Shown here in pieces: positions 7,421 to 18,512 of a DNA stretch of 46,485 nucleotides; positions within the stretch are counted from its first letter, which is position 1, and each line of letters opens with the position of its first letter. The stretch covers positions 1 through 46,485 of the forward strand of contig JAIQEX010000041.1 in the NCBI GenBank assembly GCA_020073615.1, written 5' to 3'. Source of the DNA: Terriglobia bacterium. Lineage in GTDB: Bacteria > Acidobacteriota > Terriglobia > Bryobacterales > Bryobacteraceae. Below the pieces are notes generated by a model. That model was not told where the DNA came from. It ran no database searches and saw only the letters and a program-made list of their open reading frames with translations. The position numbers and the translations under genes were made by a program.

Positions 7421-8644
7421 ATGACTTCCGCTCTGGGATCTGGATCTGGAGGCAACTCTCTAAGCCACCCGTCATTCGAAGTGCTTCCCGACAGGCGGCC
7501 AACCGCCCCGGAGAGCCCCGCCCTCCGGTCGCGAGCGGCCCGGAAGATCGCGCAACTGCTTGCTCTGGCGGACATACGGATCAACGGTGGCCGCCCGTGG
7601 GATATCCGGGTGCACAACGATCGGTTTTACCGGCGCGTGTTTCGCGAGGGCAGTATCGCGGCCGGCGAATCCTACATGGATGGCTGGTGGGATGTCGACA
7701 CGCTCGACGAGTTCTTCGCCGGAATTCATCGTGCCGGCCTCTACGACAAGGTCGGCGCCTGGAGCGCCTTCTGGCTGTCCCTCCAGGACCGGATCGTCAA
7801 CCGCCAGGCAAAATCCCGCGCGCAGAAGGTCGCGCAAGATCACTACGACCGCGGCAACGACCTCTACGAGGCCATGCTAGACCGCAGGATGCAGTACACC
7901 TGTGCGTACTGGAACGGCGCGAGGACGCTGGACGAGGCTCAGGAGAATAAACTGAGTCTGATCGCCAGGAAGCTCAAGCTCTCGCCCGGCATGGACATTC
8001 TGGAACTCGGTGGAGGTTTCGGCGGTCTGGCGTACTTCCTGGCCACGGAGTACGGCTGCCACGTGGTGAGCTATAACATCTCGCGGGAACAGGTGGCCTA
8101 TGCGCGCGCGTTGTGCCAGGGCTTGCCCGTGCGGTTCGAGCAGAAGGACTATCGCGAAGCCGCCGGCGAACGGGGGCCGTTCGATCGCGTCGTCGCCATC
8201 GGCCTCTGTGAACACATCGGCCACAAGAACTACCGGCGATTCCTCGAACTGGCGCACGCCCAACTGAAGAGCCGGGGACTGTTCCTGCTGCACACCATCG
8301 GTGGCAACCGTTCCCTTACCAGCACCGACCCGTGGTTCGACAAGTACATCTTCCCCAACGGCATGATCCCATCGATCGCGCAATTGGCCCAAGCGATGGA
8401 GAGCCTTTGGGTGGTCGAGGACTGGCACAACTTCGGCCCCGATTACGACAAGACGCTGCTGGCCTGGTGGGAGAACTTCGACCGCGCGTGGCCGCAGCTT
8501 CGCGCCCGGTACGGCGACCGGTTCTATCGCATGTGGCGGTTTTACCTCATGGGCTCGGCCGGCGGATTCCGCGCGCGCAAGCTGCAGTTGTGGCAGATCG
8601 TTCTCTCCAAGGGCGACGTCCCCTCATACACGCCGGTCCGATAG
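7421..8644 (+). CDS. cyclopropane-fatty-acyl-phospholipid synthase family methyltransferase
   Basis: About 407 aa from ATG 7421, with GGAGGAGG 13 nt before it; an in-frame GTG at 7394 lies upstream of the Shine-Dalgarno. SAM-dependent enzyme that methylates the double bond of unsaturated phospholipid acyl chains. The Cfa active site is recognisable: QYTCAYW (catalytic Cys), LELGGGFGGLA (SAM loop, with G where many members have C), GLCEHIGHKNY (Glu), LLHTIGG (His) and FGPDYDKTL (Tyr region). The final segment FRARKLQLWQIVLSK is classic Cfa. The next gene, 3 bp downstream, is a FAD-binding oxidoreductase. That pairing is the TmsB/TmsA (BfaB/BfaA) arrangement that makes 10-methyl fatty acids instead of cyclopropanes, so the product may be a methyl-branched lipid. 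Confidence 0.9.
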   Translation: MTSALGSGSGGNSLSHPSFEVLPDRRPTAPESPALRSRAARKIAQLLALADIRINGGRPWDIRVHNDRFYRRVFREGSIAAGESYMDGWWDVDTLDEFFAGIHRAGLYDKVGAWSAFWLSLQDRIVNRQAKSRAQKVAQDHYDRGNDLYEAMLDRRMQYTCAYWNGARTLDEAQENKLSLIARKLKLSPGMDILELGGGFGGLAYFLATEYGCHVVSYNISREQVAYARALCQGLPVRFEQKDYREAAGERGPFDRVVAIGLCEHIGHKNYRRFLELAHAQLKSRGLFLLHTIGGNRSLTSTDPWFDKYIFPNGMIPSIAQLAQAMESLWVVEDWHNFGPDYDKTLLAWWENFDRAWPQLRARYGDRFYRMWRFYLMGSAGGFRARKLQLWQIVLSKGDVPSYTPVR

Positions 8645-8647
8645 CTC

Positions 8648-9967
8648 ATGGATCCGTTCCGCGAGCACGAGCGGAAATGCCGCAGGCTGGCCGCGGAGAT
8701 TGCCGCCGCCCGGGCGCGGGGATCGCCGGTCGCCCTCGCGAAGACCACCTCCAACCTCTTCCGCCACCGCGATCGCACGGGCGCGTACCGGCTCGAGGTG
8801 CGGCGCTTCAACCGCGTGCTGCGGATCGACCCGGAGCGAATGTACGCGGAGGTCGAAGGCATGACCACCTATGAAGACCTCGTGGATGCCACGCTCCCCT
8901 TTGGACTGCTGCCCGCGGTGGTGCCCCAACTGAAGACCATCACCATCGGCGGCGCGGTCAGCGGGCTGGGCATCGAGTCGTCATCGTTCCGCTACGGCCT
9001 GGTGCATGAGACCGTTGAGGAGATGGAAATCCTGCTCGCGGACGGAACCGTCGCCGTCTGCTCCGCGAGCGAAAACCGGGACCTGTTCTTCGGCTTTCCG
9101 AACTCTTACGGCACGCTGGGCTATGTGCTGCGCCTGCGTATCCGGCTGGTGCCGGCCCAGCGCTTCGTCCATCTCATCCACGAGCGATTCTCCGATCCGC
9201 GGGCATACTTCGAGCGCATCGCGGAGCTGTGCGCTCCCGACGCCGCCGATTTTCTGGACGGAACCGTATTCCGCCGCGACGAGATGTACGTCACCACGGG
9301 CCGGTTCTCCTCCGCGGCGCCGTACGTGAGCGATTACACCTGGATGCGCATCTACTACCAGTCGATCCCGCGCAAGAAGGACGACTGGCTCACGGCCAAG
9401 GCCTACATCTGGCGTTGGGACACGGACTGGTTCTGGTGCTCGAAGCACTTTCACGTGCAGAAGCCGGCCGTCCGCCTGCTGGCCAAGTGGGGTCTGAACT
9501 CGCGCACCTATCAGCGCATCATGCGCCTGGCGCATCGCCTCATGCCGGCTGCGGATGGCGCCGAATCGGTCATTCAGGACGTGGACATTCCCGTCGCCAA
9601 CGCGGCGCAATTCCTCGAATTCCTGTTCGCCGAAATTGGCATTGCTCCGGTATGGATCTGCCCGTTCCAGGCCTGCGACCCGAGTGTGAAGTACGATCTC
9701 TGCCCGCTCGATGCGAACACTCTCTATATCAACTTCGGATTTTGGGACGTGGTTCCGTCCACGCACGAACCCGGCCACTTCAACCGGAAAGTCGAGCGCA
9801 AAGCGCGGGAGTTGGGAGGAATCAAGGGGCTCTACTCCACCGCTTACTACGACGAGGAGACCTTCTGGAAGATCTACGACCGCGCGCGCTACCACGAGCT
9901 CAAGCGCAAGTACGATGCCGGCGGCGTCTTGCGGGACCTCTACTCCAAGTGTGTCGCCCGCCAGTAG
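8648..9967 (+). CDS. FAD-binding oxidoreductase (TmsA/DHCR24-like)
   Basis: 439 aa. The N-terminal PCMH-type FAD-binding domain (about 30-190) contains TTYEDLVDATLPFGLLPAVV and a GGAVSGLGIESSSFRYG loop. A C-terminal substrate domain with aromatic-rich stretches (SDYTWMRIYYQS, WRWDTDWFWCSKHF, YINFGFWDVVP) resembles the delta-24-sterol reductase/DIMINUTO group. It is encoded 3 bp after the cfa-family gene, in the same operon. In actinobacteria and some proteobacteria such a protein (TmsA, also called BfaA) reduces the 10-methylene fatty acid made by the partner methyltransferase to 10-methyl stearate. That function is inferred here from the pairing, not from a diagnostic residue. No signal peptide; probably cytoplasmic or membrane-peripheral. 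Confidence 0.8.
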   Translation: MDPFREHERKCRRLAAEIAAARARGSPVALAKTTSNLFRHRDRTGAYRLEVRRFNRVLRIDPERMYAEVEGMTTYEDLVDATLPFGLLPAVVPQLKTITIGGAVSGLGIESSSFRYGLVHETVEEMEILLADGTVAVCSASENRDLFFGFPNSYGTLGYVLRLRIRLVPAQRFVHLIHERFSDPRAYFERIAELCAPDAADFLDGTVFRRDEMYVTTGRFSSAAPYVSDYTWMRIYYQSIPRKKDDWLTAKAYIWRWDTDWFWCSKHFHVQKPAVRLLAKWGLNSRTYQRIMRLAHRLMPAADGAESVIQDVDIPVANAAQFLEFLFAEIGIAPVWICPFQACDPSVKYDLCPLDANTLYINFGFWDVVPSTHEPGHFNRKVERKARELGGIKGLYSTAYYDEETFWKIYDRARYHELKRKYDAGGVLRDLYSKCVARQ

Positions 9968-9975
9968 CAGGTCGC

Positions 9976-11553
9976 CTAACCGCAGGCTGCCATCACCGCG
10001 TCGACGGCACCCGGCGGCAGCGTGCCGAACGCGCGCCCGCTATCGCCCTCCAGGCGCGATGCGCAGAATGCATCCGCCGTGGCGGGAGGGCTGAACCGGA
10101 TCAGGAGCGACGCCTGAAGGGCCAACGCCAGCCGCTCGGCAAGACGCCGCGCGCCAGCCTCGGGGACATCCGCACGCGTTCCCGCCAGGAACTTCTCCAC
10201 GCGCGGGTCGTTCGCCAGGCGAATCTCCGCCCGCACGCGTTCCAGGGTCTCCGGCTCTTTGACGACGGCGCGCAACACGTCGAGCGCTATCACGTTGCCC
10301 GAGCCTTCCCAAATGGAGTTGAGCGGCGCTTCGCGATAGAGCCGCGGCATCATCGACTCCTCGACGTAGCCGTTGCCTCCCAGGCACTCGAGCGCTTCGG
10401 CCGTGAAGGCGGCGGCGCGTTTCGTCACCCAGTACTTGCCGGCGGCCACGGCCAGGCGCGCGAACGCGCGGTCGCCTTCGTCGAAGGCGCGCGCCAGGCG
10501 CAGGGCCAGCAGCGTAGCGGCTTCGGATTCCACCGCCAGGTCGGCCAGCACGTTGCGCATCAAAGGTTGGTCGATGAGCGCGCGCCCGAACGCCCGGCGG
10601 TAGCGCGCATGGTGCATGGCCTCGGCCAGCGCGCGCCGCATCAGCGCGGCCGAGCCGGCCACACAATCCAGGCGCGTATGGTGCACCATCTCGATGATGG
10701 TCGCCACGCCGCGCCCCTCCTCGCCGATGAGCCGCGCCCAGGCGCCCGCGAACTCCACTTCGCTCGAAGCGTTGGCGCGGTTTCCGAGCTTGGGTTTGAG
10801 CCGCTGCAAGTAAAACGCGTTGCGCTTCTCATCCGGCGTCCAGCGCGGCACAAGGAAGCAGGAAAGGCCGCGCGGCGCCTGCGCCAGCGCCAGAAACGCG
10901 TCCGACATGGGCGCCGAGCAGAACCACTTGTGCCCGTGGAGCAAGTACTCGCCATTGCCGATCGCCTCGGCGCGCGTAATGTTGGCGCGCACATCGCTCC
11001 CGCCCTGCTTCTCGGTCATGGCCATGCCCACCAGCGCGCCCTCTTTGCGCGACGCCGGGCGGAACGAGGGATCGTAGCGCATCGAGCAGATCCGCGGAAG
11101 CCACTCGCCGGCGAGTGCCGCGTCGTGGCGCAGCACCGGCGCCGCGGCGTAGGTCATGGAGATGGGGCAAATGTGCGCCGCCTCGTTTTCGGACGCAAGC
11201 ATGAGCAGCGCCGCCCGTGCCACGTGCGCTCCGGGACGCGGGCCGGCCCACGGCAGGCTGTGAATGCCGTGTTCCACCGCGAGGCGCATCAGGTGGTGCC
11301 AGGCGGGGTGGAACTCCACCTCGTCGCGCCGCCGCCCGTAGCGGTCATGGGTGTGCAGCACCGGCGGATGCTCGTTGGCCTGCGCGCCCCACGCGATCGC
11401 TTCGGCGCTGCCGGCGATGCGGCCGTACTCTGCAAGCTGCGCGCAGGCCCACCCCGCGCCCTCGCGCGCCACCGCTTCCCGCAAGGCGCGATCCGTCGCG
11501 AACAGGTTGTAGTCCTGGAGCGGCGGCGGCTGGTTCAAGACCTCATCGTTCAC
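9976..11553 (-). CDS. AidB-like acyl-CoA dehydrogenase
   Basis: 525 aa; start GTG 11553, no clear Shine-Dalgarno. Typical three-domain acyl-CoA dehydrogenase with the long N-terminus of the AidB subgroup (NQPPPLQDYNLFATDRAL). The flavin/substrate segment is MTEKQGGSDVRANITRA (about 176-192), followed by HKWFCSAPMSDAFL. The C-terminal domain shows YRRAFGRALIDQPLMRN, AALECLGGNGYVEES and REAPLNSIWEGSGNVIALDVLR, which is characteristic of AidB and its relatives. The enzyme is expected to oxidise acyl-CoAs with FAD; E. coli AidB is a DNA-damage-response protein, whereas here the context is beta-oxidation. It is divergent from the CaiB gene with only 20 bp between start codons. Confidence 0.9.
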   Translation of the reverse strand: MNDEVLNQPPPLQDYNLFATDRALREAVAREGAGWACAQLAEYGRIAGSAEAIAWGAQANEHPPVLHTHDRYGRRRDEVEFHPAWHHLMRLAVEHGIHSLPWAGPRPGAHVARAALLMLASENEAAHICPISMTYAAAPVLRHDAALAGEWLPRICSMRYDPSFRPASRKEGALVGMAMTEKQGGSDVRANITRAEAIGNGEYLLHGHKWFCSAPMSDAFLALAQAPRGLSCFLVPRWTPDEKRNAFYLQRLKPKLGNRANASSEVEFAGAWARLIGEEGRGVATIIEMVHHTRLDCVAGSAALMRRALAEAMHHARYRRAFGRALIDQPLMRNVLADLAVESEAATLLALRLARAFDEGDRAFARLAVAAGKYWVTKRAAAFTAEALECLGGNGYVEESMMPRLYREAPLNSIWEGSGNVIALDVLRAVVKEPETLERVRAEIRLANDPRVEKFLAGTRADVPEAGARRLAERLALALQASLLIRFSPPATADAFCASRLEGDSGRAFGTLPPGAVDAVMAACG

Positions 11554-11573
11554 GACTGGTATCTTACATCAAG

Positions 11574-12731
<1,158 letters not shown>

Positions 12732-12732
12732 T

Positions 12733-13941
<1,209 letters not shown>

Positions 13942-13942
13942 T

Positions 13943-16087
13943 ATGGCCGAACCTATGATCGATTACCACGTGGATGCCGACGGCATCGCCACCATTACCT
14001 GGGACATGCCCGGCCGCGCGGTGAACGTCATCAACGCGCAGTCGCTCGAGGAATACGCCGCGTGCGTCGACCGGGCCATCGCCGACCGGCAGGTGCGCGG
14101 CGTCATCGTCACTTCCTCCAAGCCGGGCTTCATTGCGGGCGCCGATCTGGAATGGCTGCCCCATCTGGATGCGCAGCAGATGCAGGCGCAGGGCAGCCGG
14201 ATTCGCCAGTTGCTGCGCAAGATGGAAATTGGCGGCAAACCGTTCGTGGCGGCCATCAACGGCGCCGCGCTCGGCGGCGGATTCGAAATCTGTCTCGCCT
14301 GCCACCACCGCATCGCCGCCGCCAATCCCGCGGTCGAAGTCGGCTTGCCAGAAGTGCAGTTGGGATTGCTGCCCGGAGCCGGCGGCACGCAGCGGCTGCC
14401 GCGCATGATCGGCATCCGAAACGCTTTGCCCCTGCTGCTGGACGGTATTAAACTGCGGCCGCGCGAAGCGCTCGAAGCCGGGCTGGTGGACGCGGTGGCG
14501 CCCGAAGGCGAGTTGCTCTCCGCCGCGCGCGCCTGGCTTCTGAGCCCTGGCGCCAAGGCCGTCCAGCCGTGGGACGCCAAAGGCTTCCGCATCCCGGGCG
14601 GGCCCCCCATGGGCCCCGCCGGCATGGAATCGATCGCCGCCGCCATCGCCATGGTGCGCGCAAAAACCATGGGGCTCTATCCCGCTCCGTTCGAAATTCT
14701 CTCGGCGGTGTACGAAGGTTGCGCCGTGGATATCGATACCGGATTGAAGATCGAGGAGCGCTACTTCCTGCACTTGTTCGGTACGCCGGAAACGCGCAAC
14801 CTGATCCGCCTGTTTTTTGCGCGAGTAGGTTTGCAAAAACTGGCCGCCCGCCCGCGGGAATTCCCCACGCAGGCCTACACCAAAATCGGCGTGCTGGGCG
14901 CGGGGATGATGGGTGCGGGCATCGCCTATGTCTGCGCCCATGCGGGTCTCGAAGTGGTGCTGCTCGATACGGCGCCGGAAATTGCGGAACGCGGAAAAGC
15001 GTACAGCGCCAAGTTGCTCGATAAGAGACAGGTGTCCGGCGAAGCGCGCGAGCGGTTTCTGGCGCGCATCCGGCCCACCGCCGACTTTGCCGATCTCGAC
15101 GGCTGCGAGCTGGTGGTCGAAGCCGTGTTCGAGAACTTCGACCTCAAGGGTGCGGTCACGCGCCAGGCGGAAGCGGTGCTCGGTCCCCACGCCATCCTGG
15201 CCTCCAACACGTCCACCTTGCCGATCTCGGGACTGGCCCGAGCCAGCGCCCGCCCGGAGAACTTCATCGGCATGCACTTTTTCTCTCCGGTGGACAGGAT
15301 GCCGCTCGTCGAAATCATCGTGGGCAAGGAGACCTCGGCCGAGTGCCTGGCCCGCGTCATGGATCTGGCGGCGAAAGTCCACAAGACCCCGATCGTGGTG
15401 AATGACAGCCGCGGCTTCTACACCTCGCGCGTGTTCGGCACCTATTTGAACGAAGGGCTGGCCATGCTGGGCGAAGGCATCGCCCCGGCGCTGATCGAAA
15501 ACGCGGGCCGCCTGGCCGGCATGCCGCTGGGACCTCTCGCGCTGGCGGACGAAGTATCGCTCGACCTCCAGGCTCGCATTCGCGCGCAAGCCATGGCCGC
15601 CCTCGGCGACGCCTGGCGCCCACCCCCCGGCGACCATGTCCTGCTGGCCATGGTGGAGCAGCATGGCCGCCTCGGCAAGAAAATCGGCCAGGGCTTCTAC
15701 GACTATCCGCCGGGCGCGAAGAAGAGCCTGTGGCCGGGCCTCGCGGAGTGTTTTTCGGTGCGCTCCGATCCGCCCGAAATCGCAGAGATCGTCCGGCGCT
15801 TCCGCTATGTCCAGTCGCTCGAAAGTGTCCGTTGCCTGGAGGAAGGCGTGGTGACCGATCCGCGCGACGCGGATGTAGGCTCTGTCCTCGGCTGGAGCTT
15901 CTGCCCGGCGCTGGGAGGCGCCATCGGCCACATAGAGACCGTGGGCATCGCCCGCTTCACCGAAGAATGCCGGCTCCTGGAGGAGGCTTATGGCGAGCGG
16001 TTCCGCGTCCCCGCGCTTTTGCGCGACATGGCGGAAAGCGGCGCGTCCTTTTATTCCGCTTCGCCCGGCATCATCTCGTCCACGTAG
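13943..16087 (+). CDS. 3-hydroxyacyl-CoA dehydrogenase / enoyl-CoA hydratase (FadB/FadJ-like)
   Basis: 714 aa, normal for the alpha subunit of the fatty-acid oxidation complex. The N-terminal crotonase domain (1-190) has SSKPGFIAGADLEWL, INGAALGGGFEICLACHHR and GLPEVQLGLLPGAGGTQRLP, which supply the oxyanion hole and a catalytic Glu. The NAD-binding domain begins at about 314 (KIGVLGAGMMGAGIAYV), followed by NTSTLPISGLA, the HFFSPVDRMPLVEII segment with the catalytic His, and two C-terminal 3HCDH domains. It hydrates enoyl-CoA and oxidises the 3-hydroxyacyl-CoA for the thiolase encoded just upstream. Its last 37 bp overlap the convergent zinc-finger gene. Confidence 0.93.
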   Translation: MAEPMIDYHVDADGIATITWDMPGRAVNVINAQSLEEYAACVDRAIADRQVRGVIVTSSKPGFIAGADLEWLPHLDAQQMQAQGSRIRQLLRKMEIGGKPFVAAINGAALGGGFEICLACHHRIAAANPAVEVGLPEVQLGLLPGAGGTQRLPRMIGIRNALPLLLDGIKLRPREALEAGLVDAVAPEGELLSAARAWLLSPGAKAVQPWDAKGFRIPGGPPMGPAGMESIAAAIAMVRAKTMGLYPAPFEILSAVYEGCAVDIDTGLKIEERYFLHLFGTPETRNLIRLFFARVGLQKLAARPREFPTQAYTKIGVLGAGMMGAGIAYVCAHAGLEVVLLDTAPEIAERGKAYSAKLLDKRQVSGEARERFLARIRPTADFADLDGCELVVEAVFENFDLKGAVTRQAEAVLGPHAILASNTSTLPISGLARASARPENFIGMHFFSPVDRMPLVEIIVGKETSAECLARVMDLAAKVHKTPIVVNDSRGFYTSRVFGTYLNEGLAMLGEGIAPALIENAGRLAGMPLGPLALADEVSLDLQARIRAQAMAALGDAWRPPPGDHVLLAMVEQHGRLGKKIGQGFYDYPPGAKKSLWPGLAECFSVRSDPPEIAEIVRRFRYVQSLESVRCLEEGVVTDPRDADVGSVLGWSFCPALGGAIGHIETVGIARFTEECRLLEEAYGERFRVPALLRDMAESGASFYSASPGIISST

Positions 16088-16320
16088 CACCACAGCCAGC
16101 TTTCTCCCGGCTCGATGGAGCGGATCAGCGGGTGCTGCGTCGCGTGGTAGTGCCGCGTGGCGTGCTTGTTCTTCGAAGAATCGCAGCAGCCCACGTGGCC
16201 GCACGTGAGGCACAGGCGCAGATGGACCCAGGTATCGCCCGTCTTGACGCATTCTTCGCAGACTTTCTTGCCGGTGTGCGTGGTTTTGATCTGGTCGAGG
16301 TGCGTGCACGTTTCGGCCAT
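16051..16320 (-). CDS. UBP-type zinc finger protein
   Basis: 89 aa made almost entirely of one ZnF-UBP domain. The metal ligands are CTHL (5-8), VCEEC near 20-24, CLTCGHVGCC (37-46) and HATRHYHATQHPL near 53-65, followed by WLWCYVDE. In eukaryotes this fold binds the ubiquitin C-terminus. In bacteria it occurs as small free-standing proteins of unknown partner, though many bacteria with it have no ubiquitin. Start ATG 16320 lies 8 bp after the DUF5996 stop, so this is the last gene of the leftward operon. The 3' end overlaps fadB by 37 bp. Confidence 0.88.
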   Translation of the reverse strand: MAETCTHLDQIKTTHTGKKVCEECVKTGDTWVHLRLCLTCGHVGCCDSSKNKHATRHYHATQHPLIRSIEPGESWLWCYVDEMMPGEAE

Positions 16321-16328
16321 GGTGTCTC

Positions 16329-17222
16329 CTACGGACGCTCCAGTGCGGCGCGGTCCCAATTCGCCAGCCGGGCGCCCGCGGCATAGGTGCTCTCGAAAAA
16401 CTCGAGCAGCGCGTGGCGGGGCGATGCCGCCTGGCGAACGTCGTCGTACATCAGGATGAACTCTCCCAACGTGCTGTTCCACGCCGCGGCCGCCGGGCGG
16501 ACGGGCGCCGATTCCAGACCCGCGGGCTTGGGCGCCGTGTAAGAGTAGAACGCCGGACCGTCCACCGCGCCGCCTCCCGGCCAGAAGCCCACGCTGATCT
16601 CCTCGTGCGAATACGCCGGACCGGTGATCACCCCTTTGCGCGGCGGTGCCGTGCGCCCGGAGAAGCGCGTGTGCGTCAGGTCGAAGCTCCCCCAGAAAAA
16701 ATGCACCGGGCTCGCCTTGCCGAGAAATCCCGAGCGGAACTCCTGAAGCACGATATCGGTCGAGAGCAGAATTCGCCAGAAGCGTTGGACCGCGTCGCGA
16801 TCGTAGGCGCCCGGCCGGTGGTCCTGGTCGAAGGGAACCGTCTCGGGCACTTCCTGCGGCATGGTGTTGATCCCGACGGCGATTTCCAGACCGCGCAGCG
16901 CTTCCATGAGCCGGCTGTAGAATGCCGACACCGGCTCGGGGGCGAGCTTCAGAAGTTTGCGCCCACCCTCGCTCGTGAGGATCTCGATCTGGTGCTCGAG
17001 AAAATCGAACTGGATCTCGAACACGCCCGCGCCATACGGGATCGGAGAAGTGGTCAGCCCGCGCGCGTTCACGTACAACGCCACGTGCCACCAGTGATTC
17101 AGCTCCGGGCTGAGCGTCATGCGGATCTTGCCCACCACCTGCGTCCACATGTGCAGCGTGCGGTAGGTATCCCGCCAGCCATCGAGCGGCAGCGCGGGCC
17201 AGGAATCGGTATGGGGCGTCAT
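16329..17222 (-). CDS. DUF5996 family protein
   Basis: 297 aa; ATG 17222 overlaps the acetamidase stop by 4 bp (ATGA). Soluble, with WPALPLDGWRDTYRTLHMWTQVVGKIR at the start (given in part), YGAGVFEIQFDF, and the C-terminal SHEEISVGFWPGGG and EFILMYDDVR segments that mark DUF5996. No catalytic motif is known for the family. Conserved Trp, His and Asp/Glu suggest a ligand-binding or enzymatic fold, but no function can be assigned. It lies in an operon with a secreted acetamidase-like protein and the UBP finger. Confidence 0.8.
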   Translation of the reverse strand: MTPHTDSWPALPLDGWRDTYRTLHMWTQVVGKIRMTLSPELNHWWHVALYVNARGLTTSPIPYGAGVFEIQFDFLEHQIEILTSEGGRKLLKLAPEPVSAFYSRLMEALRGLEIAVGINTMPQEVPETVPFDQDHRPGAYDRDAVQRFWRILLSTDIVLQEFRSGFLGKASPVHFFWGSFDLTHTRFSGRTAPPRKGVITGPAYSHEEISVGFWPGGGAVDGPAFYSYTAPKPAGLESAPVRPAAAAWNSTLGEFILMYDDVRQAASPRHALLEFFESTYAAGARLANWDRAALERP

Positions 17223-18496
17223 TCGTGCAACTGCGCCAGCGCGGCCTTGCTGACCTTGGCGACGATGTTCACTTGCGGATCCACGATCTCCGCGATGTCG
17301 TACCGCATGGAAGTGCCGAGCACGACGGCGGCTTCGTTGGGCGTCAGGTGGTAATCGCGCTCCAGCCAGCGGACAAGCTGGGTGGTGGCCTGGCGCAGGG
17401 CGTCGGGCAGCGAGTTGGCGATGCCCATCGCCATGATGTACTCGTCGTTTTCCGCGCGCGGCGAGCCGGTGCTCTTCCCCGAAACCAGGTTCACGGTGAA
17501 CTCCACGTCCATGGAGGTTTCCAGAGCATCGCCGGTCAGTTCGCCATCGCCCTGCGCGGCGTGGCCGTCGCCCACAAACAGCATGGCGCCCGCCTGGAAC
17601 ACGGGCAGGTAGACGGTGGTGCCCTCGCGCATTCCGTTGTAGTCCATGTTGCCGCCCCACGAGCCCAGCCAGCCGGCTTGAAACGCCTGCTTATCGGGCG
17701 GCGCGACGCCCACGCACCCCAGCATGGGCTGCAGCTTGACGCGGAAATTCTTCAGGTGCTCGGAAGGCTTGGCCAGCATGGCCACGCCGTTCTCCCGGTC
17801 GAGCTTCCACTCGGCCTGGAAGGCGTTGTTGTACTTGGCGTCGCGGATATACCCGCCGGCCAGGGCGCTGTCGGTGATGCGATTCCCGCTGCCCGCCGAG
17901 TCACGATTCAGGCGGATGCGGTTGAACTTCACCACCAGCGTGTCGCCCGGCATGGCGCCTTCCACATAGAACGGGCCGGTCTCCGGATTGCCGCCGTTGG
18001 AGCGCCGCACGCCTTGCCCATCGCGCCCGCCGGCATCCACGGTGGTGGTGCGGACGGTGTCGCCCGGGTTGATGTGCAGCGCCGCGGGAATCGTCCCCGA
18101 GAAATAGCGGTGAAATTCCGACGGTGCGAAGGTGCGCGTCTGCGGTTGCTCGGTTGGAACCTTCGCGCGGCGCGCCACCCACTGGCGCGCGTCCTTGTCG
18201 TCGCCGATGCGCACCGTGCCGGTCAGTTCCTCGCCCGTGAGACGGCCTTCGAACGTGCCCCAATGGTCGCCGTTGGGCCGCTTGCCGGTGAATGTGAGGA
18301 CGCCGTTCTGGAGCGTGCCCTCGAGCTTGACTTCGTTCAGGGTCCCAGTGAGCTTCTCGCCGTCCACTTTGAGCTCGACGCGGGCCGGAGCGACCTCCTC
18401 CCCGAAACTCACCATGTAAAAAACCCAGGAGCCGGCGATATCGGCGGCTCCCAGTCCCGGCGCCAGCGCGAGCAGCAGCAGCGCAAGTTTGTGCAT
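17219..18496 (-). CDS. secreted acetamidase/formamidase family protein with extra N-terminal beta domain
   Basis: 425 aa; ATG 18496 follows GGAGG at 7 nt. Signal peptide MHKLALLLLALAPGLGA. Residues about 20-112 form an added all-beta domain (IAGSWVFYMVSF, KVDGEKLTGTL, GEELTGTVRIGD) resembling the free-standing protein encoded just upstream (18513-18905). The acetamidase/formamidase domain follows (about 125-420) with HINPGDTVRTTTVDAGG, EGAMPGDTLVVKFNRI, QPMLGCVGVAP, the family hallmark GDGHAAQGDGEL near 311-322, and GIANSLPDALRQA. The family hydrolyses acetamide, formamide or related amides. Export plus the added domain suggests a periplasmic enzyme with an uncertain substrate. Confidence 0.85.
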   Translation of the reverse strand: MHKLALLLLALAPGLGAADIAGSWVFYMVSFGEEVAPARVELKVDGEKLTGTLNEVKLEGTLQNGVLTFTGKRPNGDHWGTFEGRLTGEELTGTVRIGDDKDARQWVARRAKVPTEQPQTRTFAPSEFHRYFSGTIPAALHINPGDTVRTTTVDAGGRDGQGVRRSNGGNPETGPFYVEGAMPGDTLVVKFNRIRLNRDSAGSGNRITDSALAGGYIRDAKYNNAFQAEWKLDRENGVAMLAKPSEHLKNFRVKLQPMLGCVGVAPPDKQAFQAGWLGSWGGNMDYNGMREGTTVYLPVFQAGAMLFVGDGHAAQGDGELTGDALETSMDVEFTVNLVSGKSTGSPRAENDEYIMAMGIANSLPDALRQATTQLVRWLERDYHLTPNEAAVVLGTSMRYDIAEIVDPQVNIVAKVSKAALAQLHE

Positions 18497-18512
18497 CGTG
18501 CACCTCCGCGTC

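Noticed and set aside
11217-11573. N-terminal extension of the CaiB-like gene
   Set aside because: The upstream 119 codons are antisense to the acyl-CoA dehydrogenase and the family's conserved start is at about 11574.
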